DNA of 64,000 bases, taken from positions 62,001 to 126,000 of the forward strand of contig JBAXLI010000002.1 of NCBI GenBank assembly GCA_037134895.1. Direction: 5' to 3'. The stretch comes from CAIRDP01 sp037134895. Its GTDB lineage: Bacteria > Bacteroidota > Bacteroidia > Bacteroidales > FEN-979. This document shows, one piece after another, positions 18,865 through 28,138 of this stretch. A program made the translations under genes and the position numbers. The first letter of the stretch is position 1. The number at the start of each line of letters is the position of its first letter. Below the pieces are notes generated by a model that saw nothing but the letters and a program-made list of their open reading frames with translations, was not told where the DNA came from and searched no databases.

Positions 18865-19251
18865 ATGGAAATCATCAACACAATCGGCCGGAGGAAGACT
18901 GCTGTTGCCAGGATCTACGTAAAAGATGGCCAGGGAAAAATCACCGTCAACGACAGGGATTATAAGGAATACTTCCCAACCCCTATATTGCAGTTCAAGG
19001 TTGTTGAACCTTTTGAAGTCACCAATACCATGGGTCAGTACGACATCCAGGTCAATCTCGATGGTGGTGGTGTAAGAGGACAGGCAGAAGCTCTTGCACA
19101 TGCACTTTCAAGAGCGCTTGTAAAGATCAACGAGGAATACAAACCCTTACTCAAGGCTAAAGGATTTATGACACGCGACCCGAGAATGGTAGAGCGCAAG
19201 AAATTCGGCCAGAAGAAAGCCCGCAAAAGATTCCAGTTCAGCAAACGTTAA
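18865..19251 (+). CDS. rpsI: 30S ribosomal protein S9
   Basis: A 128-residue S9 with GRRKTAVARIY at the N-terminus, GGGVRGQAEAL in the centre and the basic C-terminal tail RKRFQFSKR that reaches the P-site tRNA. The start codon follows the rplM stop by 1 bp, so translation is probably coupled. Confidence 0.97.
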   Translation: MEIINTIGRRKTAVARIYVKDGQGKITVNDRDYKEYFPTPILQFKVVEPFEVTNTMGQYDIQVNLDGGGVRGQAEALAHALSRALVKINEEYKPLLKAKGFMTRDPRMVERKKFGQKKARKRFQFSKR

Positions 19252-19278
19252 TATTTTTAGAACTCTCATTCATTTAAT

Positions 19279-20196
19279 ATGTCCAGAACAAGTTTTGATT
19301 CATTATTGGAAGCCGGTGTTCATTTTGGCCACCTCAGGAGAAAGTGGAATCCGGCTATGGCTCCTTACATTTTCATGGAAAGGAATGGCATCCATATCAT
19401 CGACCTTTATAAAACCATTGCCAAGATTGATGAGGCTGCTGCAGCCCTGAAACAGATTGCCAAATCAGGCAAGCGCATACTTTTCGTCGCTACCAAAAAG
19501 CAGGCCAAGGAAATCGTGGCCGAACAGGTGAAAAGAGTAAATATGCCATACGTTACCGAGCGCTGGCCCGGCGGTATGCTTACCAATTTTGCCACCATCC
19601 GCAAAGCGGTCCGCAAAATGGTATCCATCGATAAACTCATGACCAGCCCTTCATACAATAATCTTTCAAAGAAGGAACGACTCACCATTACACGTGAACG
19701 TGCGAAACTCGAAAAGAACCTTGGCTCCATTGCCGACCTCAACCGTCTGCCGGCAGCTATCTTTATCGTTGATATCCTGAAAGAGCACATCGCCCTGGCC
19801 GAAGCAAAGAAACTGAACATCCCGACCTTCGCCATCGTTGATACAAATTCGGATCCACGTAAGGTTGATTTCCCGGTACCGGCAAATGACGATGCTTCGA
19901 AATCAATCAGCATTATTATCGAAACAATGGTCAACGCCATTGAAGAAGGGCTTGTTGAACGCAAACTCGACCGCGATAAGAAAGCAGCTGATGAGGACAG
20001 GGGAGAACAGGATGAGGATTTCGATGACAGGCTGAAAGAGGATGAAATCGAAGAAGACGTTGCAGGCATTAAACTTGCAATCAAAGAACATCCCGATGCA
20101 AAGGTTACAAAAATGAAGACGGCTGAAGTAGAATCCGAAGAGAAGAAATCACAGAGGAAAAGGATAAACAAGCCGGTAGGCAGGACCAAAAAATAA
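19279..20196 (+). CDS. rpsB: 30S ribosomal protein S2 with long charged C-terminal tail
   Basis: The S2 core is clear (LLEAGVHFGHLRRKWNP, RWPGGMLTNF, VDTNSDPRKVDFPVPAND). At 305 residues it is about 60 longer than E. coli S2 (241). The extra part, from about residue 235, is first strongly acidic and ends in a lysine/arginine-rich stretch (RKRINKPVGRTKK). Tails of this kind occur in some Bacteroidota. It is third in the operon and precedes tsf by 27 bp, the usual rpsB-tsf order. Confidence 0.96.
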   Translation: MSRTSFDSLLEAGVHFGHLRRKWNPAMAPYIFMERNGIHIIDLYKTIAKIDEAAAALKQIAKSGKRILFVATKKQAKEIVAEQVKRVNMPYVTERWPGGMLTNFATIRKAVRKMVSIDKLMTSPSYNNLSKKERLTITRERAKLEKNLGSIADLNRLPAAIFIVDILKEHIALAEAKKLNIPTFAIVDTNSDPRKVDFPVPANDDASKSISIIIETMVNAIEEGLVERKLDRDKKAADEDRGEQDEDFDDRLKEDEIEEDVAGIKLAIKEHPDAKVTKMKTAEVESEEKKSQRKRINKPVGRTKK

Positions 20197-20223
20197 ACTT
20201 TTAACGCTAACAGAATAAACTAT

Positions 20224-21057
20224 ATGAATATTACAGCAGCGGATGTAAATAAACTTCGCCAGATGACCGGTGCCGGTATGATGGATTGTAAAAAAGCACT
20301 GCAGGAATCAGAAGGCGATTTTGAAAAAGCAATCGACTATCTCAGGAAAAAAGGACAGAAAATCGCCGGTAAACGAGCCGACCGCGATGCTAACGAAGGA
20401 TTTGTTGTTGCAAAAACCACTGGAGATAAAACCTTTGCAGCAGTTGTCATGGTAAACTGCGAAACCGATTTTGTTGGAAAAACTGAAGAATTCAAACAGT
20501 TTGCAAAGGATATCCTCGATGCCGGTATTGCCAGTAAAGCCCATACCGTGGCTGACCTTATGCCACTTGCTATCGGAACAACCACAGTTGAAGGAAAACT
20601 CAACGATATGCTCGGCAAGACCGGAGAGAAAATGCAGATCTCTCATTGGGAAGTTGTTGAAGCCCCTGTAACCGTAGCTTACAACCATTTTGGTAACCGC
20701 CTTGCAACCATCCTTGGCATCAGCCCGAAAGATGGAAAGAATGCTGAAGAAGTTGCATATGAATTGTCGAAACAGGTTGCGGCAATGAACCCTGTCGCAG
20801 TTGACAAGGAAAATGTTTCCCAGGTTATTATTGACCGTGAGATGGAGATAGGCAAGGAACAGGCCCGCCAGGAAGGTAAACCTGAAGAAATGCTTGAAAA
20901 GATCGCTGCCGGGAAACTGAACAAGTTTTTCAAAGACAGCACTCTTCTGAACCAGGAATACATCAAGGATAATAAAAAGACCTGTGCCCAGTTCATCGCC
21001 GAAAATGATAAAAATCTTAAAGTAACTGGCTTTAAAAGACTTCAGTTAGGCGCATAA
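20224..21057 (+). CDS. tsf: Translation elongation factor Ts
   Basis: A 277-residue EF-Ts, the nucleotide exchange factor of EF-Tu. It has the N-terminal UBA-like domain (VNKLRQMTGAGMMDCKKAL) and the core motif VNCETDFVGKTEEF. It is the last gene of the ribosomal operon and is closed by a strong terminator. Confidence 0.97.
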   Translation: MNITAADVNKLRQMTGAGMMDCKKALQESEGDFEKAIDYLRKKGQKIAGKRADRDANEGFVVAKTTGDKTFAAVVMVNCETDFVGKTEEFKQFAKDILDAGIASKAHTVADLMPLAIGTTTVEGKLNDMLGKTGEKMQISHWEVVEAPVTVAYNHFGNRLATILGISPKDGKNAEEVAYELSKQVAAMNPVAVDKENVSQVIIDREMEIGKEQARQEGKPEEMLEKIAAGKLNKFFKDSTLLNQEYIKDNKKTCAQFIAENDKNLKVTGFKRLQLGA

Positions 21058-21079
21058 ACTCATTGTTTTAACTAAGATC

Positions 21080-21118
21080 CGGGATTATCTTCGATGTATG
21101 GATAATCCCGTTTTTTTT
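21080..21118 (+). terminator. Intrinsic terminator after tsf
   Basis: A perfect 10-bp stem (21080-21089 with 21101-21110) and an 11-nt loop, followed by eight T (21111-21118). The T tract ends only 2 bp before the menG start codon, so menG needs read-through or a promoter within or near the hairpin. Confidence 0.92.
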
Positions 21119-21120
21119 CT

Positions 21121-21819
21121 ATGCCGCAGAAAGACTCAGTTCAGTCGATGTTCAACGAGATTTCGGGAAAGTACGATTTCCTGAATCATTTCCTTTCATT
21201 TGGGATTGATATTCTCTGGAGGAAACGACTGGTGAAGGAAATTCTGAAGTCGAAACCCTTGCATGTGCTTGACCTGGCAACCGGCACGGCCGATCTGGCC
21301 ATCGAACTCTGCCGAAAGGGAGATGTGAAGGTCACAGGTGCCGATATTTCAGAAAAGATGATGGTTGTGGGCCGGGAGAAGATTGAGAAAGCCGGACTAT
21401 CGGGAAGGATTGAGCTTTCATTCGGAGATGCAGAAAACCTGGGATTCGGAAATGATGCTTTTGATGCAGTCATGATCGCATTCGGGGTAAGGAATTTCGA
21501 AGATCTTCATAAAGGGCTTTCAGAGATGCTTCGTGTGGTCAAAAACGGGGGTGAGGTCATGATCCTGGAGTTCTCTCATCCGCAGTCATTCCCGATCAAA
21601 CAGTTCTATGGTTTTTATTCCCGTTTTCTTATTCCTACGCTTGGGAACTTTATCTCATCCCATCGGTCTGCTTACCGTTACCTGCCAGAAACTGTCGCAG
21701 CATTCCCCTCAGGGAAGACATTTCTCAGGATCCTGGAAGAGACGGGCTTTATGGGATGCCGAAGGATCAGCCTTTCAGGAGGAATTGCCTCCATTTATAC
21801 CGGCAAAAAGCCTTCCTGA
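21121..21819 (+). CDS. menG: Demethylmenaquinone methyltransferase (UbiE/MenG)
   Basis: A 232-residue SAM-dependent methyltransferase that performs the last step of menaquinone synthesis. It shows the MenG/UbiE N-terminus (MFNEISGKYDFLNHFLSFG), SAM-binding LDLATGTADLAIEL and the conserved FGVRNFEDLHKGL. No ubiquinone route is expected in this phylum, so MenG activity is favoured. It is followed by porT, a neighbourhood I recognise from other Bacteroidota. Confidence 0.94.
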   Translation: MPQKDSVQSMFNEISGKYDFLNHFLSFGIDILWRKRLVKEILKSKPLHVLDLATGTADLAIELCRKGDVKVTGADISEKMMVVGREKIEKAGLSGRIELSFGDAENLGFGNDAFDAVMIAFGVRNFEDLHKGLSEMLRVVKNGGEVMILEFSHPQSFPIKQFYGFYSRFLIPTLGNFISSHRSAYRYLPETVAAFPSGKTFLRILEETGFMGCRRISLSGGIASIYTGKKPS

Positions 21820-21897
21820 ATGGTGGAACATCGCATCTTAGCGGGTTTTTATAGCAAAATAAACCTGGCATAACTTCGTTATTGTAGAGTTTAAGGC

Positions 21898-22689
21898 TTG
21901 TTTCAATTGAAATATACACGCTTTCTCACGTTTACCTGTATTAGCTTAATGCTTTTTTTCAGCCAGCCTGCAAAAAGCCAGACAAGCATCATTCTTAATA
22001 TGCCCAGGTATGACGATGATCTTTTTCATTTCGGCTTCGTCCTTGGCGGTAACATGAGTTACCTCACTATCAGGCCGGTTAACGATTTTCAGCATATAAT
22101 ATGGGATTCAACCTATATACCTGATATTCTGCCGATGCCGAAAGGCGTCAGGGTCCTTAGCATTGAATCAAAGCCCACCCCGGGTTTCGTGATCAGTATT
22201 GTAAGTGATATGCGGATTGGCAACCTCTTTAACCTGAGATTTATTCCTTCCCTGAGTTTCGGCGACCGGGATGTGATTTATACTTTACAGGTCTACGGAA
22301 AAACCGACACAACGATTGTAACAACTACAAAGAAGATTCCTTCAACATATATTAATTTTCCAATCGAACTCAAATATAAAGCACTCAGGTACGGCAACTT
22401 CAGGCCTTACCTCCTTGCAGGAGCCCAGTACACTATCGACCTTGCTTCTCAGGCGAAAAAGCGTGAACAGAAAAGCCGCGACCAGAAGATTGTGAAATTC
22501 AACCAGAATGATATTTATCTTGAAGCCGGGGTAGGATTCGATTTCTATAACGAATGGTTTAAACTTGGAATCGAACTTAAAATGATGTATGGACTGATGA
22601 ACATCGTCAAGTATGAGCATAATATTTACACTGATCCCATCGAAAAGCTGAATTCCAAAATATTCCAGCTGAGTTTCACCTTTGAATAG
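21898..22689 (+). CDS. porT: Type IX secretion / gliding protein PorT
   Basis: A ~260-residue outer-membrane beta-barrel protein with a signal peptide. After it comes the PorT-type start of the mature domain (MPRYDDDLFHFGFVLGGNMS) and a barrel ending in LSFTFE. PorT is required for T9SS function, which fits the several T9SS cargo proteins in this window. No ATG is available before residue 18, so translation likely begins at TTG 21898 or TTG 21907. It is downstream of menG and upstream of coaD. Confidence 0.85.
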   Translation: MFQLKYTRFLTFTCISLMLFFSQPAKSQTSIILNMPRYDDDLFHFGFVLGGNMSYLTIRPVNDFQHIIWDSTYIPDILPMPKGVRVLSIESKPTPGFVISIVSDMRIGNLFNLRFIPSLSFGDRDVIYTLQVYGKTDTTIVTTTKKIPSTYINFPIELKYKALRYGNFRPYLLAGAQYTIDLASQAKKREQKSRDQKIVKFNQNDIYLEAGVGFDFYNEWFKLGIELKMMYGLMNIVKYEHNIYTDPIEKLNSKIFQLSFTFE

Positions 22690-22715
22690 GCCTTTCCCCG
22701 GTTTTCTTATATTTG
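22681..22715 (+). promoter_or_regulatory. Putative coaD promoter
   Basis: TATATTTG (22708-22715) matches the Bacteroidota -7 box and lies 17 bp before the coaD ATG. TTTG at 22681-22684 is a possible -33 box with a long 23-bp spacer. It overlaps the end of porT. Confidence 0.55.
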
Positions 22716-22732
22716 CATGTAAATCATTGATC

Positions 22733-23197
22733 ATGGATCGTATCGCGGTTTTTCCCGGCTCATTTGACCCGGTCACTAAAGGGCATGAGTCTGTCATTAG
22801 GCGTTCGTTATACCTGTTTGACAAGCTTATTATTGCCCTGGGTGAGAATTCAGCGAAATCGTCATTGTTCACCCTGGAGCAAAGGCTGAGCTGGCTGTAT
22901 AAGCTCTTTGGTAATGAAAAAAAGATCAGCATCACGCAATATAACGGACTTACAGTTGATTTCTGCAGGGAACAGGGGGCAAGGTTCATTCTCAGGGGCC
23001 TTCGCACCAGCGCAGATTTCGAATTCGAAAGGGGTATCGGGCAGATGAACCGACTGATGGAGCCCACGCTTGATACGGTTTTCCTTTTGTGTGAACCTGA
23101 ATACGCCTCTTTAAGCTCATCCATTGTGAGGGACATTCTCAGGCATAAAGGAGATGTCAGCATGTTCATCCCCGAAGGAATCATAATCAAGGACTAA
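22733..23197 (+). CDS. coaD: Phosphopantetheine adenylyltransferase
   Basis: CoaD adenylates 4'-phosphopantetheine to dephospho-CoA, the penultimate step of coenzyme A synthesis. The start MDRIAVFPGSFDPVTKGH carries the nucleotidyltransferase TxGH motif directly. The C-terminal SLSSSIVRDI block matches the family ISSTxVR motif. Length (154 aa) is normal. The stop codon TAA is part of the first unit of a heptamer array. Confidence 0.95.
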   Translation: MDRIAVFPGSFDPVTKGHESVIRRSLYLFDKLIIALGENSAKSSLFTLEQRLSWLYKLFGNEKKISITQYNGLTVDFCREQGARFILRGLRTSADFEFERGIGQMNRLMEPTLDTVFLLCEPEYASLSSSIVRDILRHKGDVSMFIPEGIIIKD

Positions 23198-23271
23198 TCA
23201 CTAATCACCAATCACCAACAACCAATCACCAACAACCAAACACCAATCCCCAATCCCTAACCCCCAATCCC
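23195..23271. repeat. Heptamer tandem array, 11 units, overlapping the coaD stop codon
   Basis: Eleven 7-bp units in exact register (TAATCAC, TAATCAC, CAATCAC, CAACAAC, CAATCAC, CAACAAC and so on to CAATCCC). The first unit contains the coaD TAA stop. The unit is the reverse complement of the TTGGTTG/TTGGTGA units at 52399. The array fills most of the spacer before the TlpA-like gene. Confidence 0.92.
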
Positions 23272-23306
23272 TGAAAAATTGGCATACATTTTGACAAACT
23301 GAAAAT

Positions 23307-24710
23307 ATGAAATATAAACTCCTGTTAATTTTATTTATTTTTTGCACAGTGATTTCCTTTTCCCAGAAAATCAGCATCAGGGGAATTGCGCCCGGGGCCG
23401 GTGGAAGGTATATCACCCTTACAAAGCCATCAGACCTGGTCACCAATACCGACCAGTTGCTTGCCAAAGAAAAAATTGATACAAATGGCAGGTTTAGTAT
23501 CTCGGCCGTTGTTGAAAAAACTTTCCTTGGCAGACTTTCGATTGACTTTCATACCGTTGATTTCTTTATTGAACCCGGAAAGACATATGAAGTGAGCATC
23601 GCCCCATATAAATACGATGATGTAAAGGAGCTTAACCCATTCATCAATGCGACAAACCTCCAGATTAAACTTGTGGGTTTGCCTGCCGATGACATTAATT
23701 ACATACTTGCCGAATTCGATGGAATTTATAATGCCTTCCTTGTAGAACATTTCAATTCACTTTACAGGGATCATAACAGGTCATTGCTGGATACCCTGAA
23801 TACAAAGCTCAGGCAGGCAATCGGTAATCCTGCCGATCCTTATATCAGAAATTACATGGAATATAAGCTGGCCAATGTGATTCAGCTTACCCAGGCTATG
23901 AACCAGGCAGGGATAGGCTATTCGTATTTCACCACAAAACCGGTGCTGTACGACAATGTCGAGTACATGGATTTCTTTAATTCCTATTTCTCTAAGTACC
24001 TTGTGGCTACATCCAGGCTTCTCAAAAAGAACGATTACCATGCATTGCTCACCGCACCTGATCCTTATGCGGCGCTGATGAAGGCGCTGCTGGCCGACTC
24101 AATCCTGAAGCCGGAACCGCTCCGGGAACTTGTCCTTTTAAAAGGGCTGATGGAAATGTATGCATCGGCTCCGCCGGATGACCAGCGACAGATTATTTCG
24201 GTGCTGAAATTTGTTGAAATGAAAGGCAAAGACCAGAATAGCAGGGTTACTGCTACCAATATCATCAAATCACTAACAAACCTTCAGCCGGGATCACCTG
24301 CACCGAAATTCAGACTTAAAGACAAATACGATAACTTTGTAAAACTTGATTCGCTTAAGGGACAGATCGTGGTCCTGAATTTCTGGACTTCATACTGCAC
24401 CGGGTGTACCGACGAAATGGACCTGATACGGCCATTGGCCGATAAATACAAGGGAAAAGTTGCCTTTGTCAGCATTTCCTCCGAGTATTACTGGATTAAG
24501 ATGCTGTATTTTGTGAATTTGAAGAAGGACTGGAACTGGACCTTCCTTCATATCGGTAATCAGATCGACGTGCTTAAGGCATACGATGTGCGCTCGTTGC
24601 CCTTGTTCGTGATCATTGACAAATTGGGGAACATCTATAAATATCCTGCAGATTTCCCGGGCAACGGACTTGAAAAATCAATTGAACAATTACTCCAATC
24701 ATCGAAATAA
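23307..24710 (+). CDS. TlpA-like thiol-disulfide oxidoreductase, exported
   Basis: A 467-residue protein with a signal peptide (about 1-18), an N-terminal DUF4369-like/beta domain, a long helical middle region, and a C-terminal thioredoxin-fold domain from about residue 330 (GSPAPKFRLKD). The active site FWTSYCTGC has the redox CxxC. A cis-proline equivalent lies in VRSLPLFVIID. This layout is common in Bacteroidota and is thought to act on periplasmic thiols. The substrate is unknown. Confidence 0.87.
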   Translation: MKYKLLLILFIFCTVISFSQKISIRGIAPGAGGRYITLTKPSDLVTNTDQLLAKEKIDTNGRFSISAVVEKTFLGRLSIDFHTVDFFIEPGKTYEVSIAPYKYDDVKELNPFINATNLQIKLVGLPADDINYILAEFDGIYNAFLVEHFNSLYRDHNRSLLDTLNTKLRQAIGNPADPYIRNYMEYKLANVIQLTQAMNQAGIGYSYFTTKPVLYDNVEYMDFFNSYFSKYLVATSRLLKKNDYHALLTAPDPYAALMKALLADSILKPEPLRELVLLKGLMEMYASAPPDDQRQIISVLKFVEMKGKDQNSRVTATNIIKSLTNLQPGSPAPKFRLKDKYDNFVKLDSLKGQIVVLNFWTSYCTGCTDEMDLIRPLADKYKGKVAFVSISSEYYWIKMLYFVNLKKDWNWTFLHIGNQIDVLKAYDVRSLPLFVIIDKLGNIYKYPADFPGNGLEKSIEQLLQSSK

Positions 24711-24741
24711 TTTCCCTTTGAAATAGGGTGAAAGCAAAATT

Positions 24742-27700
24742 ATGTTTGACATTTTTAAGAAATTCCTGGGTAGTAAATCCGCCCGTGACATTAAAACCAT
24801 CAATCCTCAGGTTGATAAAGCACTTGAATTCGGAGAAGCGTTCCGGGAAATCAGTAATGATCAACTCAGAGCTAAAACACTTGAATTCAGGCAAAGAATC
24901 AAGGATCGGATCAAAGATAAACAGAAGGAGATCGCTGATCTGAAAGAGAGGTTAAGTTCTGATGAAATCCCTATTGATGAGAAGGAAGGTCTTTACAAGG
25001 AACTTGATAAACTTGAAAAGGACGAGTACGATATCGAGCAGGATGAGCTGAACGCAATACTTCCGGAGGCTTTCGCGGTAATTAAAGAAACTGCCCGTAG
25101 GTTCGTTGACCATGAGTGGGTCGAAGTCACTGCCACAGAGATGGACCGTGACATGGCAACCCGTCGTTCAAGCATCGAGATCGCAGGTGATACAGCCAGG
25201 TACAGAAGCACCTGGCTTGCCGGGGGCAACACCATTCGATGGGATATGGTGCATTACGACTGTCAGCTTATCGGCGGGATCGTACTGCATGAAGGAAAAA
25301 TAGCGGAAATGGCAACAGGTGAAGGAAAAACCCTCGTTGCTACTCTTTCGATGTACCTGAACGCACTCCCCGGTAAAGGAGTTCATCTGGTAACCGTCAA
25401 TGACTACCTGGCAAAACGTGACTCGGAATGGATGGGGACATTATTTGAGTTTCACGGATTGAAGGTTGATTGTATTGACAAGCACGAACCGAATTCCAAT
25501 GCCCGCAGGAATGCATACAATGCTGATATTACATACGGCACCAACAATGAATTCGGTTTTGACTACCTCCGCGACAATATGACCGGGAATCCCGAGGAGA
25601 TGGTTCAACGTCCGCATAATTATGCAATAGTGGATGAAGTTGACTCTGTACTTATTGATGATGCCCGTACTCCCCTCATTATTTCAGGGCCTACTCCCAA
25701 AGGAGAGAACCAGCTCTTCGATGACCTCAAACCCCAGGTTTTAAAGCTTCACAATGCACAGAGAAACCTGGTGACAAAACTGCTGGCCGAGGCCAAACAA
25801 CTGACTTCCGACCCGAATAACTCAGAGAACATGAAGAAGGCCGGGGAGCAGATCCTGCGTTCCCATCACGGACTTCCTAAGAACAAAGCCCTGATCAAGT
25901 TCCTCAGTGAACAGGGAATGCGAGCCCTGATGCAGAAAACAGAGAACTTCTACATGCAGGAACAGTCAAAGAACATGCATGTCATCGACGATGAACTCTA
26001 TTTTGTCATCGATGAAAAAAACAATACCATCGAACTCACCGATAAAGGAATAGACCTTTTAACCGAGTCTTACCAGGATTCATCATTTTACATTCTTCCC
26101 GATATAGGAGCCGTCATCGCCGATCTCGTACGTTCGGGACTCTCTGATCTGGAAAAGAGTGAGAAGAAAGATGCTCTGATGCTCGACTATTCTGTCAAGA
26201 GCGAAAGAGTGCATACAGTGAACCAGCTGATCAAAGCTTACGCCCTTTTTGAGAAGGATGTGGAATACGTGGTCATGGACAATAAAGTCAAGATCGTTGA
26301 TGAGCAAACCGGCCGCATTCTCGAAGGTAGAAGGTATTCCGACGGCCTTCACCAGGCAATTGAAGCAAAAGAAAGTGTCAAGATTGAAGCTGCCACCCAA
26401 ACCTATGCTACCATCACACTGCAGAATTATTTCAGGATGTACAAGAAACTTGCTGGTATGACCGGTACTGCCGAAACAGAAGCAGGAGAATTCTGGGATA
26501 TCTACAAACTCGATGTAGTCGTCATTCCCACAAACCGTAAGGTTGTCCGTGACGACAGGGAGGATCTTGTATATAAAACAAAGCGGGAGAAATTCAATGC
26601 GGTGATCCAGGAAATCCAGGACCTTACTCAAAAGGGAAGGCCTGTCCTGGTAGGTACAACATCGGTGGAAACTTCGGAATTGCTAAGCAGGATGCTCAAG
26701 AGAGTGAATGTTCCGCATAATGTGCTCAATGCAAAATTGCATGCAAAGGAAGCCGATATCGTTGCCGAAGCGGGAAAATCAGGAACGGTCACTATTGCAA
26801 CCAATATGGCAGGACGTGGAACCGATATAAAACTCGGTCCGGGTGTTAAAAATGCAGGCGGACTTGCCATCATCGGTACCGAGCGTCATGAGTCACGTCG
26901 CGTTGACCGTCAGTTAAGAGGACGTTCCGGCCGGCAGGGAGACCCGGGCAGTTCCCAGTTTTTTGTTTCACTTGAGGATGACCTTATGCGGATGTTCGGA
27001 TCGGAGCGTATTGCAAAGATCATGGATAGCCTCGGGATTAAAGAAGGCGAAGTGATCCAGCATTCAATGATCACCAGGTCTATTGAGAGAGCCCAGAAGA
27101 AGGTTGAAGAAAACAATTTCGGGATACGTAAACGCCTGTTGGAATATGACGACGTGATGAACATCCAGCGTGAGGCTATTTATAAAAAACGCCATCATGC
27201 TTTGTTCGGCGATCGTTTGGCTGTGGATATCGCAAATATGATGTACGACGTTTGCGAGACTCTGGTTCTCGATCATCACGATAGTCGCGATTATGAAGGG
27301 TTGAAAGTGGATCTCATCAGGGAATTTGCAGCTGAACCTCCTATGGACGAAGATTCCTTTCAGCATAAAAATGCAACAGAGGTTTCTGAGAACCTGTTTG
27401 ATCATATATACCAGCGGTATAAGAAAAAGGGGGAGAACATTGCAATTAAAACTTTCCCGGTTATCAAGGATGTTCTTGAGAATGAACCCCGTTATGAGAA
27501 TATCGCAATTCCGGTTACCGATGGTTTGAAAACCATGCAGGTGGTGACTAACCTGCGCAAAGCATTTGAAGATAAAGGAAAAGAAGTGGTTCTTTCCATT
27601 GAAAAAGGCATTTGCCTGTCAATGATAGATAATGCCTGGAAAGAACATCTTCGTGAAATGGATGATCTTAAGCAATCGGTACAGAACGCTGCTTATGAGC

Positions 27701-28035
27701 AGAAAGACCCGTTGCTGATCTACAAATTCGAATCTTTTGAGTTGTTCAAGGTTATGGTACAGCGGACCAACAAGGAGATATTGTCATTCCTGATCAAAGC
27801 TGACGTGCCTATACAGGTCGACAATGTGAAGGAAGCGCAACTGCCCAAGCGCACCGACCGCGGCCGGCTCAGAGAAGAACGTTCCGACCTTCTTTCCCAG
27901 GCCCATTCAAACACCCAGGAGAAATCAAAGCCCCAGCCAATTAAGGTCGAGAAGAAGGTAGGAAGAAATGACCCTTGCCCTTGCGGAAGCGGGAAAAAGT
28001 TTAAAAACTGTCATGGGGTGGGGCAGAATGAATAG
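24742..28035 (+). CDS. secA: Preprotein translocase ATPase SecA
   Basis: The motor of the Sec translocon, at 1,097 residues. Visible are the DEAD-like ATPase motifs (MATGEGKT, VDEVDSVLIDDARTPLI), the nucleotide-binding fold 2 motifs (GTTSVETSE, TNMAGRGTDIKLG, LRGRSGRQGDPGSS) and the C-terminal SEC-C zinc motif CPCGSGKKFKNCHG. The ~200-residue excess over E. coli SecA (901) is an insertion between the first ATPase motifs and the cross-linking domain (about residues 320-440), a Bacteroidota feature. Confidence 0.98.
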   Translation: MFDIFKKFLGSKSARDIKTINPQVDKALEFGEAFREISNDQLRAKTLEFRQRIKDRIKDKQKEIADLKERLSSDEIPIDEKEGLYKELDKLEKDEYDIEQDELNAILPEAFAVIKETARRFVDHEWVEVTATEMDRDMATRRSSIEIAGDTARYRSTWLAGGNTIRWDMVHYDCQLIGGIVLHEGKIAEMATGEGKTLVATLSMYLNALPGKGVHLVTVNDYLAKRDSEWMGTLFEFHGLKVDCIDKHEPNSNARRNAYNADITYGTNNEFGFDYLRDNMTGNPEEMVQRPHNYAIVDEVDSVLIDDARTPLIISGPTPKGENQLFDDLKPQVLKLHNAQRNLVTKLLAEAKQLTSDPNNSENMKKAGEQILRSHHGLPKNKALIKFLSEQGMRALMQKTENFYMQEQSKNMHVIDDELYFVIDEKNNTIELTDKGIDLLTESYQDSSFYILPDIGAVIADLVRSGLSDLEKSEKKDALMLDYSVKSERVHTVNQLIKAYALFEKDVEYVVMDNKVKIVDEQTGRILEGRRYSDGLHQAIEAKESVKIEAATQTYATITLQNYFRMYKKLAGMTGTAETEAGEFWDIYKLDVVVIPTNRKVVRDDREDLVYKTKREKFNAVIQEIQDLTQKGRPVLVGTTSVETSELLSRMLKRVNVPHNVLNAKLHAKEADIVAEAGKSGTVTIATNMAGRGTDIKLGPGVKNAGGLAIIGTERHESRRVDRQLRGRSGRQGDPGSSQFFVSLEDDLMRMFGSERIAKIMDSLGIKEGEVIQHSMITRSIERAQKKVEENNFGIRKRLLEYDDVMNIQREAIYKKRHHALFGDRLAVDIANMMYDVCETLVLDHHDSRDYEGLKVDLIREFAAEPPMDEDSFQHKNATEVSENLFDHIYQRYKKKGENIAIKTFPVIKDVLENEPRYENIAIPVTDGLKTMQVVTNLRKAFEDKGKEVVLSIEKGICLSMIDNAWKEHLREMDDLKQSVQNAAYEQKDPLLIYKFESFELFKVMVQRTNKEILSFLIKADVPIQVDNVKEAQLPKRTDRGRLREERSDLLSQAHSNTQEKSKPQPIKVEKKVGRNDPCPCGSGKKFKNCHGVGQNE

Positions 28036-28039
28036 GGAA

Positions 28040-28111
28040 GGAATGAAGGATTGAAGGAATGAAGGAATGAAGGAATGAAGGAATGAAGGAATGAAGGAAT
28101 GAAGGAATGAA
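28040..28111. repeat. 8-bp tandem array, 9 units, in the secA-pyrH spacer
   Basis: Nine contiguous copies of GGAATGAA, eight identical and one (28048-28055) with a single change. The array begins 4 bp after the secA stop and ends 27 bp before the pyrH start. It is the most regular array in the window. Confidence 0.95.
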
Positions 28112-28138
28112 TATCATATTATCACGGAAATTAGGAAT

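Noticed and set aside
19407..20189. A 260-codon open frame on the minus strand, Ser-rich
   Set aside because: It is the antisense shadow of rpsB, produced by its charged codon use.
22342..23190. A 282-codon open frame on the minus strand
   Set aside because: It is antisense to porT and coaD and shows no protein family features.
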